Positions 1-14,050 of a stretch of DNA of 64,000 bases are shown piece after piece. Under the pieces are notes generated by a model. It saw only the letters and a program-made list of their open reading frames with translations. It did not search any database and had not been told where the DNA came from. This DNA comes from Hydractinia symbiolongicarpus (taxonomy: Eukaryota > Cnidaria > Hydrozoa > Anthoathecata > Hydractiniidae), in assembly GCF_029227915.1 (NCBI RefSeq), contig NC_079880.1:64001-128000 (forward strand). The letters are read 5' to 3'. Position 1 is the first letter of the stretch, and each line of letters starts with the position of its first letter. The translations under genes and the position numbers were made by a program.

Positions 1-3000
1 AGCACTTCAATTAAAATCTTAGATTAATAAGTCATTTGTTACTGTGTGACCAATCCTAGCCGTTATCGCGCGCTGAAGAAATAGCAACAGTTTCAAAAAC
101 TACATTTTATTGACTTTCTAATGGTGTCAGTCCGTTTGAGTTACAACGGTTGTGTCACTTATTCGTACCAACATGTATTTAGCGATATTTTTTGATATTA
201 CTAGGTTGCATCCCTTTTAACAATGAAACGAATGACTGTGGGACTTAATTGAACTGACTTTTGGACTGTGACCTGATAAATGTGATAAATGAGACAATTG
301 GATTCCAAGAAATAACATTCTTCTTAATTTGACGGCATTGCCGGAACTCAGCGATTACACTGGGCGCTGTGGTAGAGCTTCATTTAAAAATTTCGATAAA
401 TAAGTCATTCTTTAGTGTGGGGCCAATCCTAGCCGTTATCGCGCGCTGAAGAACTATCGAGAGTTTCATAAACTACATTTCATTGACTTTCTAACGGTGT
501 CAGTCCGTTTCAGTTACAAAGGTTGGGTCACATATTCGTACCAACAAGCATTTAACGATATTTTTTTTGATATTACTAGGTTGCATCGCTTTTAACAATG
601 AAACGAATGACTGTGGGACTTAATTGAACTAACTTTGGACTGTGACCTGATAAATGTGATAAATGAGACAATTTGACTCCAAGAAATAACATTCTTCTTA
701 ATTTGACGTGATTGCCGGAACTCAGCGATTACACTGGGCGGTGTGGTAGCGGTTCATTTAAAAGTTTAGGTAAATAAGTCATTCTTTACTGTGGGAGCAA
801 TCCTATCCGTTATCGCGCGCTGAAGAGGTAGTGACAGTTTCAAAAACTACATTTCATTGACTTTCTAACGGTGTCAGTCCGTTAGAGTTACAACGGTTGC
901 GTCACATATTCGTACCATAATGTATTTAGCGATATTTTTTTGATATTACTAGGTTGCATCGCTTTTAACAATGAAACGAATGACTGTGGGACTTAATTGA
1001 ACTAACTTTGGACTGTGACCTGATAAATGTGATAAATGAGACAATTGGACTCCAAGAAAAAACATTTTTCTTAATTTGACGTGATTGCCGGAACTCAGCG
1101 ATTACACTGGGCGCTATGGTAGCGCTTCATTTAAAAATTTAGATAAATAAGTCATTTGTTACTGTGTGACCAATCCTAGCCGTTATCGCGCGCTGAAGAA
1201 ATAGCAACAGTTTCAAAAACTACATTTCATTGACTTTCTAACGGTATCAATCCACTTCAGTTAAAACGGTTGCGTCACATATTCGTACCAACATGTGTTT
1301 AGCGATATATTTCTGATATTACTAGGTTGCATCGCTTTTAACAATGAAACGATTGACTGTGGGAGTTAATTGAACTGACTTTGGACTGTGACCTAATAAT
1401 TGTGATAAATGAGAAAATTGAACTCCAAGAAATAACATTCTTCTCAATTTGATATGATTGCCGGAACTCAGCGTTTACACTGGGCGCTGTGGTAGCACTT
1501 CATTTGAAAACTTAGATTAATAAGTAATTTTATACTGTGGGACCAATCCTTGCCGTTATCGCGCGCTGAAGAAATATCGACAGTTTCATAAACTACATTT
1601 CATTGACTTTCTAACGGTGCCAGTCCGTTAGAGTTACAACGGTTGCGTCACATATTCGTACCAACATGTATTTAGCGATATTTTTTTTGATATTACTAGG
1701 TTGCATCCCTTTTAACAATGAAACGAATGACTGTGGGACTTAATTGAACTGACTTTTGGACTGTGACCTGATAAATGTGATAAATGAGACAATTGGATTC
1801 CAAGAAATAACATTCTTCTTAATTTGACGGCATTGCCGGAACTCAGCGATTACACTGGACGCTGTGGTAGAGCTTCATTTAAAAATTTCGATAAATAAGT
1901 CATTCTTTAGTGTGGGGCCAATCCTAGCCGTTATCGCGCGCAGAAGAACTATCGAGAGTTTCATAAACTACATTTCATTGACTTTCTAACGGTGTCAGTC
2001 CGTTTCAGTTACAAAGGTTGGGTCACATATTCGTACCAACAAGCATTTAGCGATATTTTTTTTGATATTACTAGGTTGCATCGCTTTTAACAATGAAACG
2101 AATGACTGTGGGACTTAATTGAACTAACTTTGGACTGTGACCTGATAAATGTGATAAATGAGACAATTTGACTCCAAGAAATAACATTCTTCTTAATTTG
2201 ACGTGATTGCCGGAACTTAGCGATTACACTGGGCGGTGTGGTAGCGGTTCATTTAAAAGTTTAGGCAAATAAGTCATTCTTTACTGTGGGAGGAATCCTA
2301 TCCGTTATCGCGCGCTGAAGAGGTAGTGACAGTTTCAAAAACTACATTTCATTGACTTTCTAACGGTGTCAGTCCGTTTGAGTTACAACGGTTGCGTCAC
2401 ATATTCGTACCATAATGTATTTAGCGATATTTTTTTGATATTACTAGGTTGCATCGCTTTTAACAATGAAACGAATGACTGTGGGACTTTATTGAACTAA
2501 CTTTGGACTGTGACCTGATAAATGTGATAAATGAGAAAATTGGAATCCAAGAAATAACATTCTTCTTAATTTGACGTGATTGCTGGAACTCAGCGATTAC
2601 ACTGGGCGCTGTGGTAGCGCTTCATTTAAAAATTTAGATAAATAAGTCATTCTTTACTGTGGGACCAATCCTAGCCGTTATCGCGCGCTGAAGAAGTAGC
2701 GACAGTTTCAAAAACTACATTTCATTGACTTTCTAACGGTGTCAGTCCGTTTGAGTTACAACGGTTGCGTCACATATTCGTACCAACATGTATTTAGTGA
2801 TATTTTTTTGATATTACTAGGTTGCATCCCTTTTAACAATGAAACGAAGGACTGTTGGACTTAATTGAACTAACTTTTGGACTGTGACCTGATAAATGTG
2901 ATAAATGAGACAATTGGATTCCAAGAAATAACATTCTTCTTAATTTGACGGCATTGCCGGAACTCAGCGATTACACTGGGCGCTGTGGTAGAGCTTCATT

Positions 3001-4640
3001 TAAAAATTTTGATAAATAAGTCATTCTTTAGTGTGGGGCCAATCCTAGCCGTTATCGCGCGCTGAAGAACTATCGAGAGTTTCATAAACTACATTTCATT
3101 GACTTTCTAACGGTGTCAGTCCGTTTCAGTTACAAAGGTTGGGTCACATATTCGTACCAACAAGCATTTAGCGATATTTTTTTTGATATTACTAGGTTGC
3201 ATCGCTTTTAACAATGAAACGAATGACTGTGGGACTTAATTGAACTAACTTTGGACTGTGACCTGATAAATGTTATAAATGAGACAATTTGACTCCAAGA
3301 AATAACATTCTTCTTAATTTGACGTGATTGCCGGAACTCAGCGATTACACTGGGCGGTGTGGTAGCGGTTCATTTAAAAGTTTAGGTAAATAAGTCATTC
3401 TTTACTGTGGGAGCAATCCTAGCCGTTATCGCGCCCTGAAGAAATAGCGACAGTTTCAAAAACTACATTTCATTGACTTTCTAACGGTATCAATCCACTT
3501 CAGTTAAAACGGTTGCGTCACATATTCGTACCAACATGTATTTAGCGATATTTGTTTTGATATTACTAGGTTGCATCGCTTTTAACAATGAAACGAATGA
3601 CTGTGGGACTTAATTGAACTAACTTTGGACTGTGACCTGATAAATGTGATAAGTGAGACATGTGGACTCCAAGAAATAGCATTCTTCTTAATTTGAAATG
3701 ATTGCCGAAACTCAGCGATTGCACTAGGCTCTGTGGTAGCGCTTCATTTAAAAATTGAGATAAATAAGTCATTCTTTACTGTGGGACCAATCCTATCCGT
3801 TATCGCGCGCTGAAGAAGTAGCGACAGTTTCAAAAACTACATTTCATTGACGTTCTAACGGTGTCAGTCCGTTTGAGTTACAACGGTTGCGTCACATATT
3901 CGTACCAACATGTATTTAGTGATATTTTTTTGATATTACTAGGTTGCATCCCTTTTAACAATGAAACGAAGGACTGTGGGACTTAATTGAACTAACTTTT
4001 GGACTGTGACCTGATAAATGTGATAAATGAGACAATTGGATTCCAAGAAATAACATTCTTCTTAATTTGACGGCATTGCCGGAACTCAGCAATTACACTG
4101 GGCGCTGTGGTAGAGCTTCATTTAAAAATTAGACAAATAAGTCATTCTTTACTGTGGGACCAATCCTAGTCGTTATCGCGCGCTGAAGAACTATCGAGAG
4201 TTTCATAAACTACATTTCATTGACTTTCTAACAGTGTCAGTCCGTTTGAGTTACAAAGGTTGGGTCACATATTCGTACCAACAAGCATTTAGAGATATTT
4301 TTTTTGATATTACTAGGTTGCATCGCTTTTAACAATGAAACGAATGACTGTGGGACTTAATTGAACTAACTTTGGATTATGACCTGATAAATGTGATAAA
4401 TGAGACAATTTGACTCCAAGAAATAACATTCTTCTTAATTTGACGTGATTGCCGGAACTCAGCGATTACACTGGGCGGTGTGGTAGCGCTTCATTTAAAA
4501 GTTTAGGTAAATAAGTCATTCTTTACTGTGGGACCAATCCTAGCCGTTATCGCGCGCTGAAGAAATAGCGACAGTTTCAAAAACTACATTTCATTGACTT
4601 TGCAACGGTATCAATCCACTTCAGTTAAAACGGTTGCGTC
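1..4640 (+). repeat. A-B-C-D tetramer HOR, partly reduced to trimers
   Basis: Subfamily markers show an ordered higher-order repeat. Type A has GCATCCCTTTT (landmarks 61, 1554, 2676, 3798). Type B has AACTATCGAGAG and CCAACAAGCATTT (434, 1929, 3050, 4171). Type C has GTAGTGACAG and TACCATAATG (808, 2303). Type D has TATCAATCCACTTC (1181). Same-type spacing is about 1495 bp for the first pair, then 1121-1122 bp twice, so a four-monomer unit became a three-monomer unit. The monomers at 3424 and 4545 begin like C and continue like D, which suggests C/D exchange produced the trimer. The trimer pair 2676-3797 and 3798-4918 is nearly identical. Confidence 0.8.
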
Positions 4641-5509
4641 ACATATTCGTACCAACATGTATTTAGCGATATTTTTCTCATATTACTAGGTTGCAGCTTT
4701 TAACAGTGAAACGATTGTCTGTGATACTAAATTGAACTGATTTTGGAATGTGACCTTATAAATGTTATAAGTGAGACATGTGGACTATAAGAAATAGCAT
4801 TCTTCTTAATTTGAAATGATTGCCGAAACTCAGCGATTGCACTGGGCGCTGTGGTAGCGCTTCATTTATGAACTTAGGTTAATAAGACATTCTCTACTGT
4901 GGGACCAATCCTAGCCGTTATCGCGCGCTGAAGAAATATCGACAGTTTCATAAACTACATTTTATTGACTTTCTCACCGTGTCAGTCCGTTTGAGTTACA
5001 ACGGTTGGGTCACATATTCCTACCAACATGTATTTAGCGATATTTGTTTTGATATTACTAGGTTGCATCGCTTTTAACAATGAAACGAATGACTGTGGGA
5101 CTTAATTGAACTAACTTCGGACCGTGACCTGGTAAATGTGATAAATAAGACAATTGGACTCCAAGAAATAACATTCTTCTTAATTCGACTTGATTGCCGG
5201 AACTCAGCGATTACACTGGGCGCTGTGGTAGCGCTTCATTTAAAAATTTAGATATATAAGTCATTCTTTACTGTGGGACCAATCCTATCCGTTATCGCGC
5301 GCTGAAGAAATAGTGACAGTTTTAAAAACTACTTTTCATTGACTTTCTAACGGTGTCAGTCCGTTTGAGTTACAACAGTTGGGTCACATGCTCGTACCAA
5401 AATGTATTTAGCGATATTTGTTTTGATATTACTAGGTTGCACCGCTTTTAACAGTGAAACGATTGCTGTGGGACTAAATTGAACTGATTTTGGACTGTGA
5501 CCTTATAAA
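4641..5509 (+). repeat. Mixed single monomers between HOR blocks
   Basis: About two and a half monomers of different subfamilies lie here without a clear higher-order pattern. The one near 4680-4860 is the subfamily marked by TTGCAGCTTTT, TGTCTGTGATAC and GAGACATGTGG, which recurs at 7680, 11030, 12890, 20045, 28040, 29910 and 32155. The following ones carry TTGTTTTGATATT and TTGCACCGCTTTT. No gene or other element is seen. Confidence 0.6.
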
Positions 5510-7500
5510 TGTGATAAATGAGACAATTGGACTCCAAGAAATAACATTCTTCTTAATTTGACGGGATATCCGGAACTCAGCGATTACACTGGGCGCTGTG
5601 GTAGCGCTTCATTTAAAAATTTAGATAAATAAGTCATTTTTTACTGTGGGACCAATCCTAGCCGATATCGCGCGTTGAAGAACTATCGACAGTTTCATAA
5701 ACTACATTTCATTGACTTTCTAACGGTGTCAGTCCGTTTGAGTTACAACAGTTGAGTCACATATTCGTACCAACAAGCATTTAGCGATATTTTTTTGATA
5801 TTACTAAGTTGCATCGCTTTTAACAATGAAACGAATGACTGTGGGACTTAATTGAACTAACTTTGGACTGTGATCTGATGAATGTGATAAATGAGACAAT
5901 TTGACTCCAAGAAATAACATTCTTCTTAATTTGACGTGATTGCCGGAGCTCAGCGATTACACTGGGCGCTGTGGTAGTGCTTCATATAAAAGTTTAGGTA
6001 AATAAGTCATTTTTTACTGTGAGACCAATCCTAGCCGTTATCGCGCGCTGAAGAAATATCAAAAGTTTCATAAACTACATTTCATTGACTTTCTAACGGT
6101 GCCAGTCCGTTTGAGTTACAACGGTTGGGTCACATATTCGCACCAACATGTATTTAGCGGTATTTGTTTTGATATTACTAGGTTGCATCGCTTTTAACAA
6201 TGAAACGAATGACTGTGGGACTTAATTGAACTAACTTTGGACTGTGACCTAATAAATGTGATAAATGAGAACATTGGACTCCAAAAAATAACATTCTTCT
6301 CAATTTGACATGATTGCCGGAACTCAGCGATTTTACTGGGCGCTGTGGTAGCACTTCAATTAAAAACTTAGATTAATAAGTCATTTTTTACTGTGGGACC
6401 AATCCTAGCCGTTATTGCGCGCTGAAGAAATAGCGACAGTTTCAAAAACTACATTTCATTGACTTTTTAACGGTGTCAGTCCGTTTGAGTTACAACGGTT
6501 GGGTCACCTATTCGTACCAACATGTGTTTAGCGATATTTTTCTGATATTACTAGGTTGCATCGCTTTTAACAATGAAACGATTGACTGTGGGGCTTAATT
6601 GAACTAACTTTGGACTGTGACCTGATAAATGTGATAAATGAGACAATTGGACTCTAAGAAATAACATTCTTCTTAATTTGACGGGATTGCCGGAACTCAG
6701 CGATTACACTGGGTGCTGAGGTATCGCTTCATTTAAAAATTTAGATAAATAAGTCATTCTTTACTGTGAGACCAATCCTAGCCGTTATCGCGCGCTGAAG
6801 AAATATCGACAGTCTCATAAACTACATTTCATTGACTTTCTAACGGTGCCAGTCCGTTTGAGTTACAACGGTTGGGTCACGTATTCGTACCAACATGTTT
6901 TTAGCAATATTTTTTGATATTACTGGGTTGCATCGCTTTTAATAATGAAACGAATGACTGTGGGACTTAATTGAACTAACTTTGGACTGTGACCTAATAA
7001 ATGTGATAAATGAGAAAATTGGGCTACAAGAAATAACATTCTTCTCAATTTGACATAATTGCCGGAACTCAGCCATTACACTGGGCGCTGTGGCAGCACT
7101 TCAATTAAAAACTTAGATTAATAAGTCATTTTTTACTGTGGCACCAATCCTAAACGTTATCACGCGCTGAAGAAATAGCGACAGTTTCAAAAACTACATT
7201 TCATTGACTTTCTAACGGTGTCAGTCCGTTTGAGTTACAACGGTTGGGTCACCTATTCGTACCAACATGTGTTTAGCGATATTTTTCAGATATTACTAGG
7301 TTGCATCGCTTTTAACAATGAAACGATTGACTGTGGGGCTTAATTGAACTAACTTTGGACTGTGACCTGATAAATGTGATAAATGAGACAATTGGACTCT
7401 AAGAAATAACATTCTTCTTAATTTGACGAGATTGCCGGAACTCAGCGATTACACTGGGTGCTGAGGGATCGCTTCATTTAAAAATTTAGATAAATAAGTC
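5510..7500 (+). repeat. HOR-related block, left paralogue of 16769-18760 and 24019-26010
   Basis: This block matches 16769-18760 at a constant offset of 11259 bp and 24019-26010 at 18509 bp. A tag shared by these copies and 21106 is CCGATATCGCGCGTTGAAG (landmarks 5663, 16922, 21106, 24172), which contains the 8-bp palindrome CGATATCG. The match starts around 5500-5520; the preceding monomer is of another type. It ends near 7500, where this copy jumps to the monomer found at 27501, skipping what would be four monomers (offset changes from 18509 to 20000). Differences within the match are scattered single bases. Confidence 0.85.
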
Positions 7501-8345
7501 ATTTGTTACTGTGTGACCAATCCTAGCCGTTATCGCGCGCTGAAGAAATAGCAACAATTTCAAAAACTACATTTTATTGACTTTCTAGTGGTGTCAGTCC
7601 GTTTGAGTTACAACGGTTGTGTCACTTATTCGTACCAACATGTATTTAGCGATATTTTTTTTGATATTACTAGGTTGCAGCTTTTAACAGTGAAACGATT
7701 GTCTGTGATACTAAATTGAACTGATTTTGGAATGTGACCTTATAAATGTTATAAGTGAGACATGTGGACTCCAAGAAATAGCATTCTTCTTAATTTGAAA
7801 TGATTGCCGAAACTCAGCGATTGCACTAGGCTCTGTGGTAGCGCTTCATTTAAGATTTTAGATAAATAAGACATTCTCTACTGTGGGACCAATCCTAGCC
7901 GTTATCGCGCGCTGAAGAAATATCGACAGTTTCATAAACTACATTTCATTGACTTTCTCACCGTGTCAGTCCGTTTGAGTTACAACGGTTGGGTCACAAA
8001 TTCCTACCAACATGTATTTAGCGATATTTGTTTTCATATTACTAGGTTGCATCGCTTTTAACAATGAAACGAATGACTGTGGGACTTTATTGAACTAACT
8101 TTGGACTGTGACCTGATAAATGTGATAAATGAGAAAATTGGAATCAAAGAAATAACATTCTTCTTAATTTGACGTGATTGCTGGAACTCAGCGATTACAC
8201 TGGGAGCTGTGGTAGCGCTTCATTTAAAAATTTAGATAAATAAGTCATTCTTTACTGTGGGACCAATCCTAGCCGTTATCGCGCGCTGAAGAACTCTCGA
8301 GAGTTTCATAAACTACATCTCATTGACTTTCTAACAGTGTCAGTC
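7501..8345 (+). repeat. Paralogue of 27501-28715 lacking one monomer
   Basis: From 7501 the sequence follows 27501 at offset 20000 (shared tag ATTTGTTACTGTGTGACC, GCAACAATTT). Near 7670-7681 the offset becomes 20370, meaning one monomer present on the right is absent here. The match then runs to about 8345, where the right copy continues with CAAAGGTTGAG and this copy with CAACGGTTGGG. It also matches 11030-11694 at offset 3349 (nine monomers). The 14-bp palindrome at 8292-8305 lies in this block. Confidence 0.8.
8292..8305. repeat. 14-bp perfect palindrome AACTCTCGAGAGTT
   Basis: AACTCTCGAGAGTT equals its own reverse complement over 14 bases. Sister monomers usually read AACTATCGAGAGTT or AACTATCGACAGTT, so single substitutions completed the symmetry. 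Identical copies are at 11641-11654 and 28662-28675, all in paralogous blocks, so common descent explains the three copies. Function is unknown. Confidence 0.9.
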
Positions 8346-10810
8346 CGTTTGAGTTACAACGGTTGGGTCACATATTCGTACCAACATGTTTTTAGCAATA
8401 TTTTTGATATTACTAGGTTGCATCGCTTTTAACAATGAAACGAATGACTGTGGGACTTAATTGAACTAACTTTGGACTGTGACCTAATAAATGTAATAAA
8501 TGAGAAAATTGGGCTCCAAGAAATAACATTCTTCTCAATTTGACATAATTGCCGGAACTCAGCGATTACACTGGGCGCTGTGGTAGCACTTCAATTAAAA
8601 ACTTAGATTAATAAGTCATTTTTTACTGTGGCACCAATCCTAGCCGTTATTGTGCGCTGAAGAAATAGCGACAGTTTCAAAAACTACATTTCATTGACTT
8701 TCTAACGGTGTCAGTCCGTTTGAGTTACAACGGTTGGGTCACCTATTCGTACCAACATGTGTTTAGCGATATTTTTCTGATATTACTAGGTTGCATCGCC
8801 TTTAACAATGAAACGATTGACTGTGGGGCTTAATTGAACTAACTTTGGACTGTGACCTGATAAATGTGATAAATGAGACAACTGGACTCTAAGAAATAAC
8901 ATTCTTCTTAATTTGACGAGATTGCCGGAACTCAGCGATTACACTGGGTGCTGAGGGATCGCTTCATTTAAAAATTTAGATAAATAAGTCATTCTTTATG
9001 TGAGACCAATCCTAGCCGTCATCGCGCGCTGAAGAAATATCGACAGTTTCATAAACTACATTTCATTGACTTTCTAACGGTGCCAGTCCGTTTGAGTTAC
9101 AACGGTTGGGTCACATATTCGTACCAACATGTATTTAGCAATATTTTTGATATTACTAGGTTGCATCGCTTTTAACAATGAAACGAATGACTGTGGGACT
9201 TAATTGAACTAACTTTGGACTGTGACCTAATAAATGTGATAAATGAGAAAATTGGGCTCCAAGAAATAACATTCTTCTCAATTTGACATGATTGCCGGAA
9301 GTCAGCAATTACACTGGGCGCTGTGGTAGCACTTCAATTAAAAACTTAGTTTAATAAGTCATTTTTTACTGTGGCACCAATCCTAGCCGTTATCGCGCGC
9401 TGAAGAAATAGCGACAGTTTCAAAAACTACATTTCATTGACTTTCTCACCGTGTCAGTCCGTTTGAGTTAAAACGGTTGGGTCACCTATTCGTACCAACA
9501 TGTATTTAGCGATATTTGTTTTCATATTACTAGGTTGCATCGCCTTTAACAATGAAACGATTGACTGTGGGGCTTAATTGAACTAACTTTGGACTGTGAC
9601 CTGATAAATGTGATAAATGAGACAACTGGACTCTAAGAAATAACATTCTTCTTAATTTGACGAGATTGCCGGAACTCAGCGATTACACTGGGTGCTGAGG
9701 GATCGCTTCATTTAAAAATTTAGATAAATAAGTCATTCTTTATGTGAGACCAATCCTAGCCGTCATCGCGCGCTGAAGAAATATCGACAGTTTCATAAAC
9801 TACATTTCATTGACTTTCTAACGGTGCCAGTCCGTTTGAGTTACAACGGTTGGGTCACATATTCGTACCAACATGTATTTAGCAATATTTTTGATATTAC
9901 TAGGTTGCATCGCTTTTAACAATGAAACGAATGACTGTGGGACTTAATTGAACTAACTTTGGACTGTGACCTAATAAATGTGATAAATGAGAAAATTGGG
10001 CTCCAAGAAATAACATTCTTCTCAATTTGACATGATTGCCGGAAGTCAGCGATTACACTGGGCGCTGTGGTAGCACTTCAATTAAAAACTTAGATTAATA
10101 AGTCATTTTTTACTGTGGCACCAATCCTAGCCGTTATCGCGCGCTGAAGAAATAGCGACAGTTTCAAAAACTACATTTCATTGACTTTCTAACGGTGTCA
10201 GTCCGTTTGAGTTACAACGGTTGGGTCACCTATTCGTAACAACATGTGTTTAGCGATATTTTTCTGATATTACTAGGTTGCATCGACTTTAACAATGAAA
10301 CGATTGACTGTGGGACTTAATTGAACTAACTTTGGACTGTGACCTAATAAATGTGATAAATGAGAAAATTGGGCTCCAAGCAACAACATTCTTCTCAATT
10401 TGACATGATTGCCGGAAGTCAGCGATTACACTGGGCGCTGTGGTAGCACTTCAACTAAAAACTTAGATTAATAAGTCATTTTTTACTGTGGCACCAATCC
10501 TAGCCGTTATCGCGCGCTGAAGAAATAGCGACAGTTTCAAAAACTACATTTCATTGACTTTCTAACGGTGTCAGTCCGTTTGAGTTACAACGGTTGGGTC
10601 ACCTATTCGTACCAACATGTGTTTAGCGATATTTTTCTGATATTACTAGGTTGCATCGCTTTTAACAATGAAACGAATGACTGTGGGACTTAATTGAACT
10701 AACTTTGGACTGTGACCTAATAAATGTGATAAATGAGAAAATTGGGCTCCAAGAAATTACATTCTTCTCAATTTGACATGATTGCCGGAACTCAGCGATT
10801 ACACTGGGCG
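8346..10810 (+). repeat. 743-bp dimer HOR array
   Basis: Two subfamilies alternate. One carries TTTTTAGCAATATTTTTG or its ATTTAG variant and TCAATTAAAAACTTAG; the other carries TCACCTATTCG, GTGTTTAGCG and the GGGTGCTGAGGGATCGC version of the hairpin site. The rare tag TCTTTATGTGAGACC occurs once near 8992 and again near 9735, 743 bp apart, marking a tandem two-monomer duplication (about 8650-9390 and 9391-10130). The second dimer's GTGT-type monomer has partly switched to a TTGTTTTCATATT variant near 9515. After about 10130 the alternation continues less regularly, with a TCGACTTTAAC variant near 10283 that also occurs near 26567. Confidence 0.7.
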
Positions 10811-13195
10811 CTGTGGTAGCACTTCATTTGAAAACTTAGATTAATAAGTAATTTTTTACTGTGGGACCAATCCTAGCCGTTATCGCGCGCTGAAGAAATA
10901 TCGACAGTTTCATAAACTACATTTCATTGATTTTCTAACGGTGCCAGTCCGTTTGAGTTACAACGGTTGCGTCACATATTCGTACCAACATGTATTTAGC
11001 GATATTTTTCTCATATTACTAGGTTGCAGCTTTTAACAGTGAAACGATTGTCTGTGATACTAAATTGAACTGATTTTGGAATGTGACCTTATAAATGTTA
11101 TAAGTGAGACATGTGGACTCCAAGAAATAGCATTCTTCTTAATTTGAAATGATTGCCGAAACTCAGCGATTGCACTAGGCTCTGTGGTAGCGCTTCATTT
11201 AAGATTTTAGATAAATAAGACATTCTCTACTGTGGGACCAATCCTAGCCGTTATCGCGCGCTGAAGAAATATCGACAGTTTCATAAACTACATTTCATTG
11301 ACTTTCTCACCGTGTCAGTCCGTTTGAGTTACAACGGTTGGGTCACAAATTCCTACCAACATGTATTTAGCGATATTTGTTTTCATATTACTAGGTTGCA
11401 TCGCTTTTAACAATGAAACGAATGACTGTGGGACTTTATTGAACTAACTTTGGACTGTGACCTGATAAATGTGATAAATGAGAAAATTGGAATCCAAGAA
11501 ATAACATTCTTCTTAATTTGACGTGATTGCTGGAACTCAGCGATTACACTGGGAGCTGTGGTAGCGCTTCATTTAAAAATTTAGATAAATAAGTCATTCT
11601 TTACTGTGGGACCAATCCTAGCCGTTATCGCGCGCTGAAGAACTCTCGAGAGTTTCATAAACTACATTTCATTGACTTTCTAACAGTGTCAGTCCGTTTG
11701 AGTTACAAAGGTTGAGTCACATATTCGTACCAACAAGCATTTAGCGATATTTTTTTTGATATTACTAGGTTGCATCGCTTTTAACAATGAAACGAATGAC
11801 TGTGGGACTTAATTGAACTAACTTTGGACTATGACCTGATAAATGTGATAAATGAGACAATTTGACTCCAAGAAATAACATTCTTCTTAATTTGACGTGA
11901 TTGCCGGAACTCAGCGATTACACTGGGCGGTGTGGTAGCGCTTCATTTAAAAGTTTAGGTAAATAAGTCATTCTTTACTGTGGGACCAATCCTAGCCGTT
12001 ATCGCGCGCTGAAGAAAAAGCGACAGTTTTAAAAACTACATTTCATTGACTTTCTAACGGTGTCAGTCCGTTTGAGTTACAACGGTTGCGTCACATATTC
12101 GTACCATAATGTATTTAGCGATATTTTTTTGATATTACTAGGTTGCATCGGTTTTAACAATGAAACGAATGACTGTGGGACTTTATTGAACTAACTTTGG
12201 ACTGTGACCTGATAAATGTGATAAATGAGAAAATTGGAATCCAAGAAATAACATTCTTCTTAATTTGACGTGATTGCTGGAACTCAGCGATTACACTGGG
12301 AGCTGTGGTAGCGCTTCATTTAAAAATTTAGATAAATAAGTCATTCTTTACTGTGGGACCAATCCTAGCCGTTATCGCGCGCTGAAGAACTATCGAGAGT
12401 TTCATAAACTACATTTCATTGACTTTCTAACAGTGTCAGTCCGTTTGAGTTACAAAGGTTGGGTCACATATTCGTACCAACAAGCATTTAGCGATATTTT
12501 TTTTGATATTACTAGGTTGCATCGCTTTTAACAATGAAACGAATGACTGTGGGACTTAATTGAACTAACCTTGGACTATGACCTGATAAATGTGATAAAT
12601 GAGACAATTTGATTCCAAGAAATAACATTCTTCTTAATTTGACGTGATTGCCGGAACTCAGCGATAACACTGGGCGGTGTGGTAGCGCTTCATTTAAAAG
12701 TTTAGGTAAATAAGTCATTCTTTACTGTGGGACCAATCCTAGCCGTTATCGCGCGCTGAAGAAATAGCGACAGTTTCAAAAACTACATTTCATTGACTTT
12801 CTAACGGTATCAATCCACTTCCGTTAAAACGGTTGCGTCACATATTCGTACCAACATGTATTTAGCGATATTTTTCTCATATTACTAGGTTGCAGCTTTT
12901 AACAGTGAAACGATTGTCTGTGATACTAAATTGAACTGATTTTGGAATGTGACCTTATAAATGTTATAAGTGAGACATGTGGACTCCAAGAAATAGCATT
13001 CTTCTTAATTTGAAATGATTGCCGAAACTCAGCGATTGCACTAGGCTCTGTGGTAGCGCTTCATTTAAGATTTTAGATAAATAAGACATTCTCTACTGTG
13101 GGACCAATCCTAGCCGTTATCGCGCGCTGAAGAAATATCGACAGTTTCATAAACTACATTTCATTGACTTTCTCACCGTGTCAGTCCGTTTGAGT
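10811..13195 (+). repeat. 2.4-kb block, left copy (pair of 27832-30216)
   Basis: Offset 17021 bp is constant between this block and 27832-30216. Checked points include CACTTCATTTG (10820/27841), the 14-bp palindrome (11641/28662), ATAAGACATT (13081/30102) and the paired subfamily-B stretch at 12512/29533. Differences are few single bases, for example TTTTCTAACG here against TTTTGTAACG on the right. At about 13195 this copy goes on with ACGGTTGGGTCACAAATT while the right copy jumps to AAGGTTGGGTCACATATT, a switch of subfamily inside one monomer. Confidence 0.85.
11641..11654. repeat. 14-bp perfect palindrome, second copy
   Basis: Identical to the palindrome at 8292-8305 and lying 3349 bp (nine monomers) downstream of it. 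It sits directly after the GCGCGCTGAAG landmark of a subfamily-B monomer. Confidence 0.9.
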
Positions 13196-14050
13196 TACAA
13201 CGGTTGGGTCACAAATTCCTACCAACATGTATTTAGCGATATTTGTTTTCATATTACTAGGTTGCATCGCTTTTAACAATGAAACGAATGACTGTGGGAC
13301 TTTATTTAACTAACTTTGGACTGTGACCTGATAAATGTGATAAATGAGAAAATTGGAATCCAAGAAATAACATTCTTCTTAATTTGACGTGATTGCTGGA
13401 ACTCAGCGATTACACTGGGAGCTGTGGTAGCGCTTCATTTAAAATTTTAGGTAAATAAGTCATTCTTTACTGTGGGACCAATCCTAGCCGTTATCGCGCG
13501 CTGAAGAACTATCGAGAGTTTCATAAACTACATTTCATTGACTTTCTAACACTGTCAGTCCGTTTGAGTTACAAAGGTTGGGTCACATATTCGTACCAAC
13601 AAGCATTTAGCGATATTTTTTTTGATATTACTAGGTTGCATCGCTTTTAACAATGAAACGAATGACTGTGGGACTTAATTGAACTAACTTTGGACTATGA
13701 CCTGATAAATGTGATAAATGAGACAATTTGACTCCAAGAAATAACATTCTTCTTAATTTGACGTGATTGCCGGAACTCAGCGATTACACTGGGCGGTGTG
13801 GTAGCGCTTCATTTAAAAGTTTAGGTAAATAAGTCATTCTTTACTGTGGGACCAATCCTAGCCGTTATCGCGCGCTGAAGAAATAGCGACAGTTTCAAAA
13901 ACTACATTTCATTGACTTTCTAACGGTATCAATCCACTTCCGTTAAAACGGTTGCGTCACATATTCGTACCAACATGTATTTAGCGATATTTTTCTCATA
14001 TTACTAGGTTGCAGCTTTTAACAGTGAAACGATTGTCTGTGATACTAAAT
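13196..14050 (+). repeat. Trimer continuation (period ~1119 bp)
   Basis: Monomers here repeat those about 1119 bp (three monomers) upstream: the GCTGAAGAACTATCGAGAG start at 12381 recurs at 13500, and the TATCAATCCACTTCCG type at about 12808 recurs at about 13927. The last unit switches near 14050 from the TGATACTAAATTGAACTG subfamily to one with GTGACGTGATAAATG, which opens the next block. No other feature is seen. Confidence 0.65.

Noticed and set aside
1-200. Telomeric or subtelomeric repeats at the window ends
   Set aside because: No short G-rich telomere-type units occur. Both ends lie inside ordinary satellite monomers.
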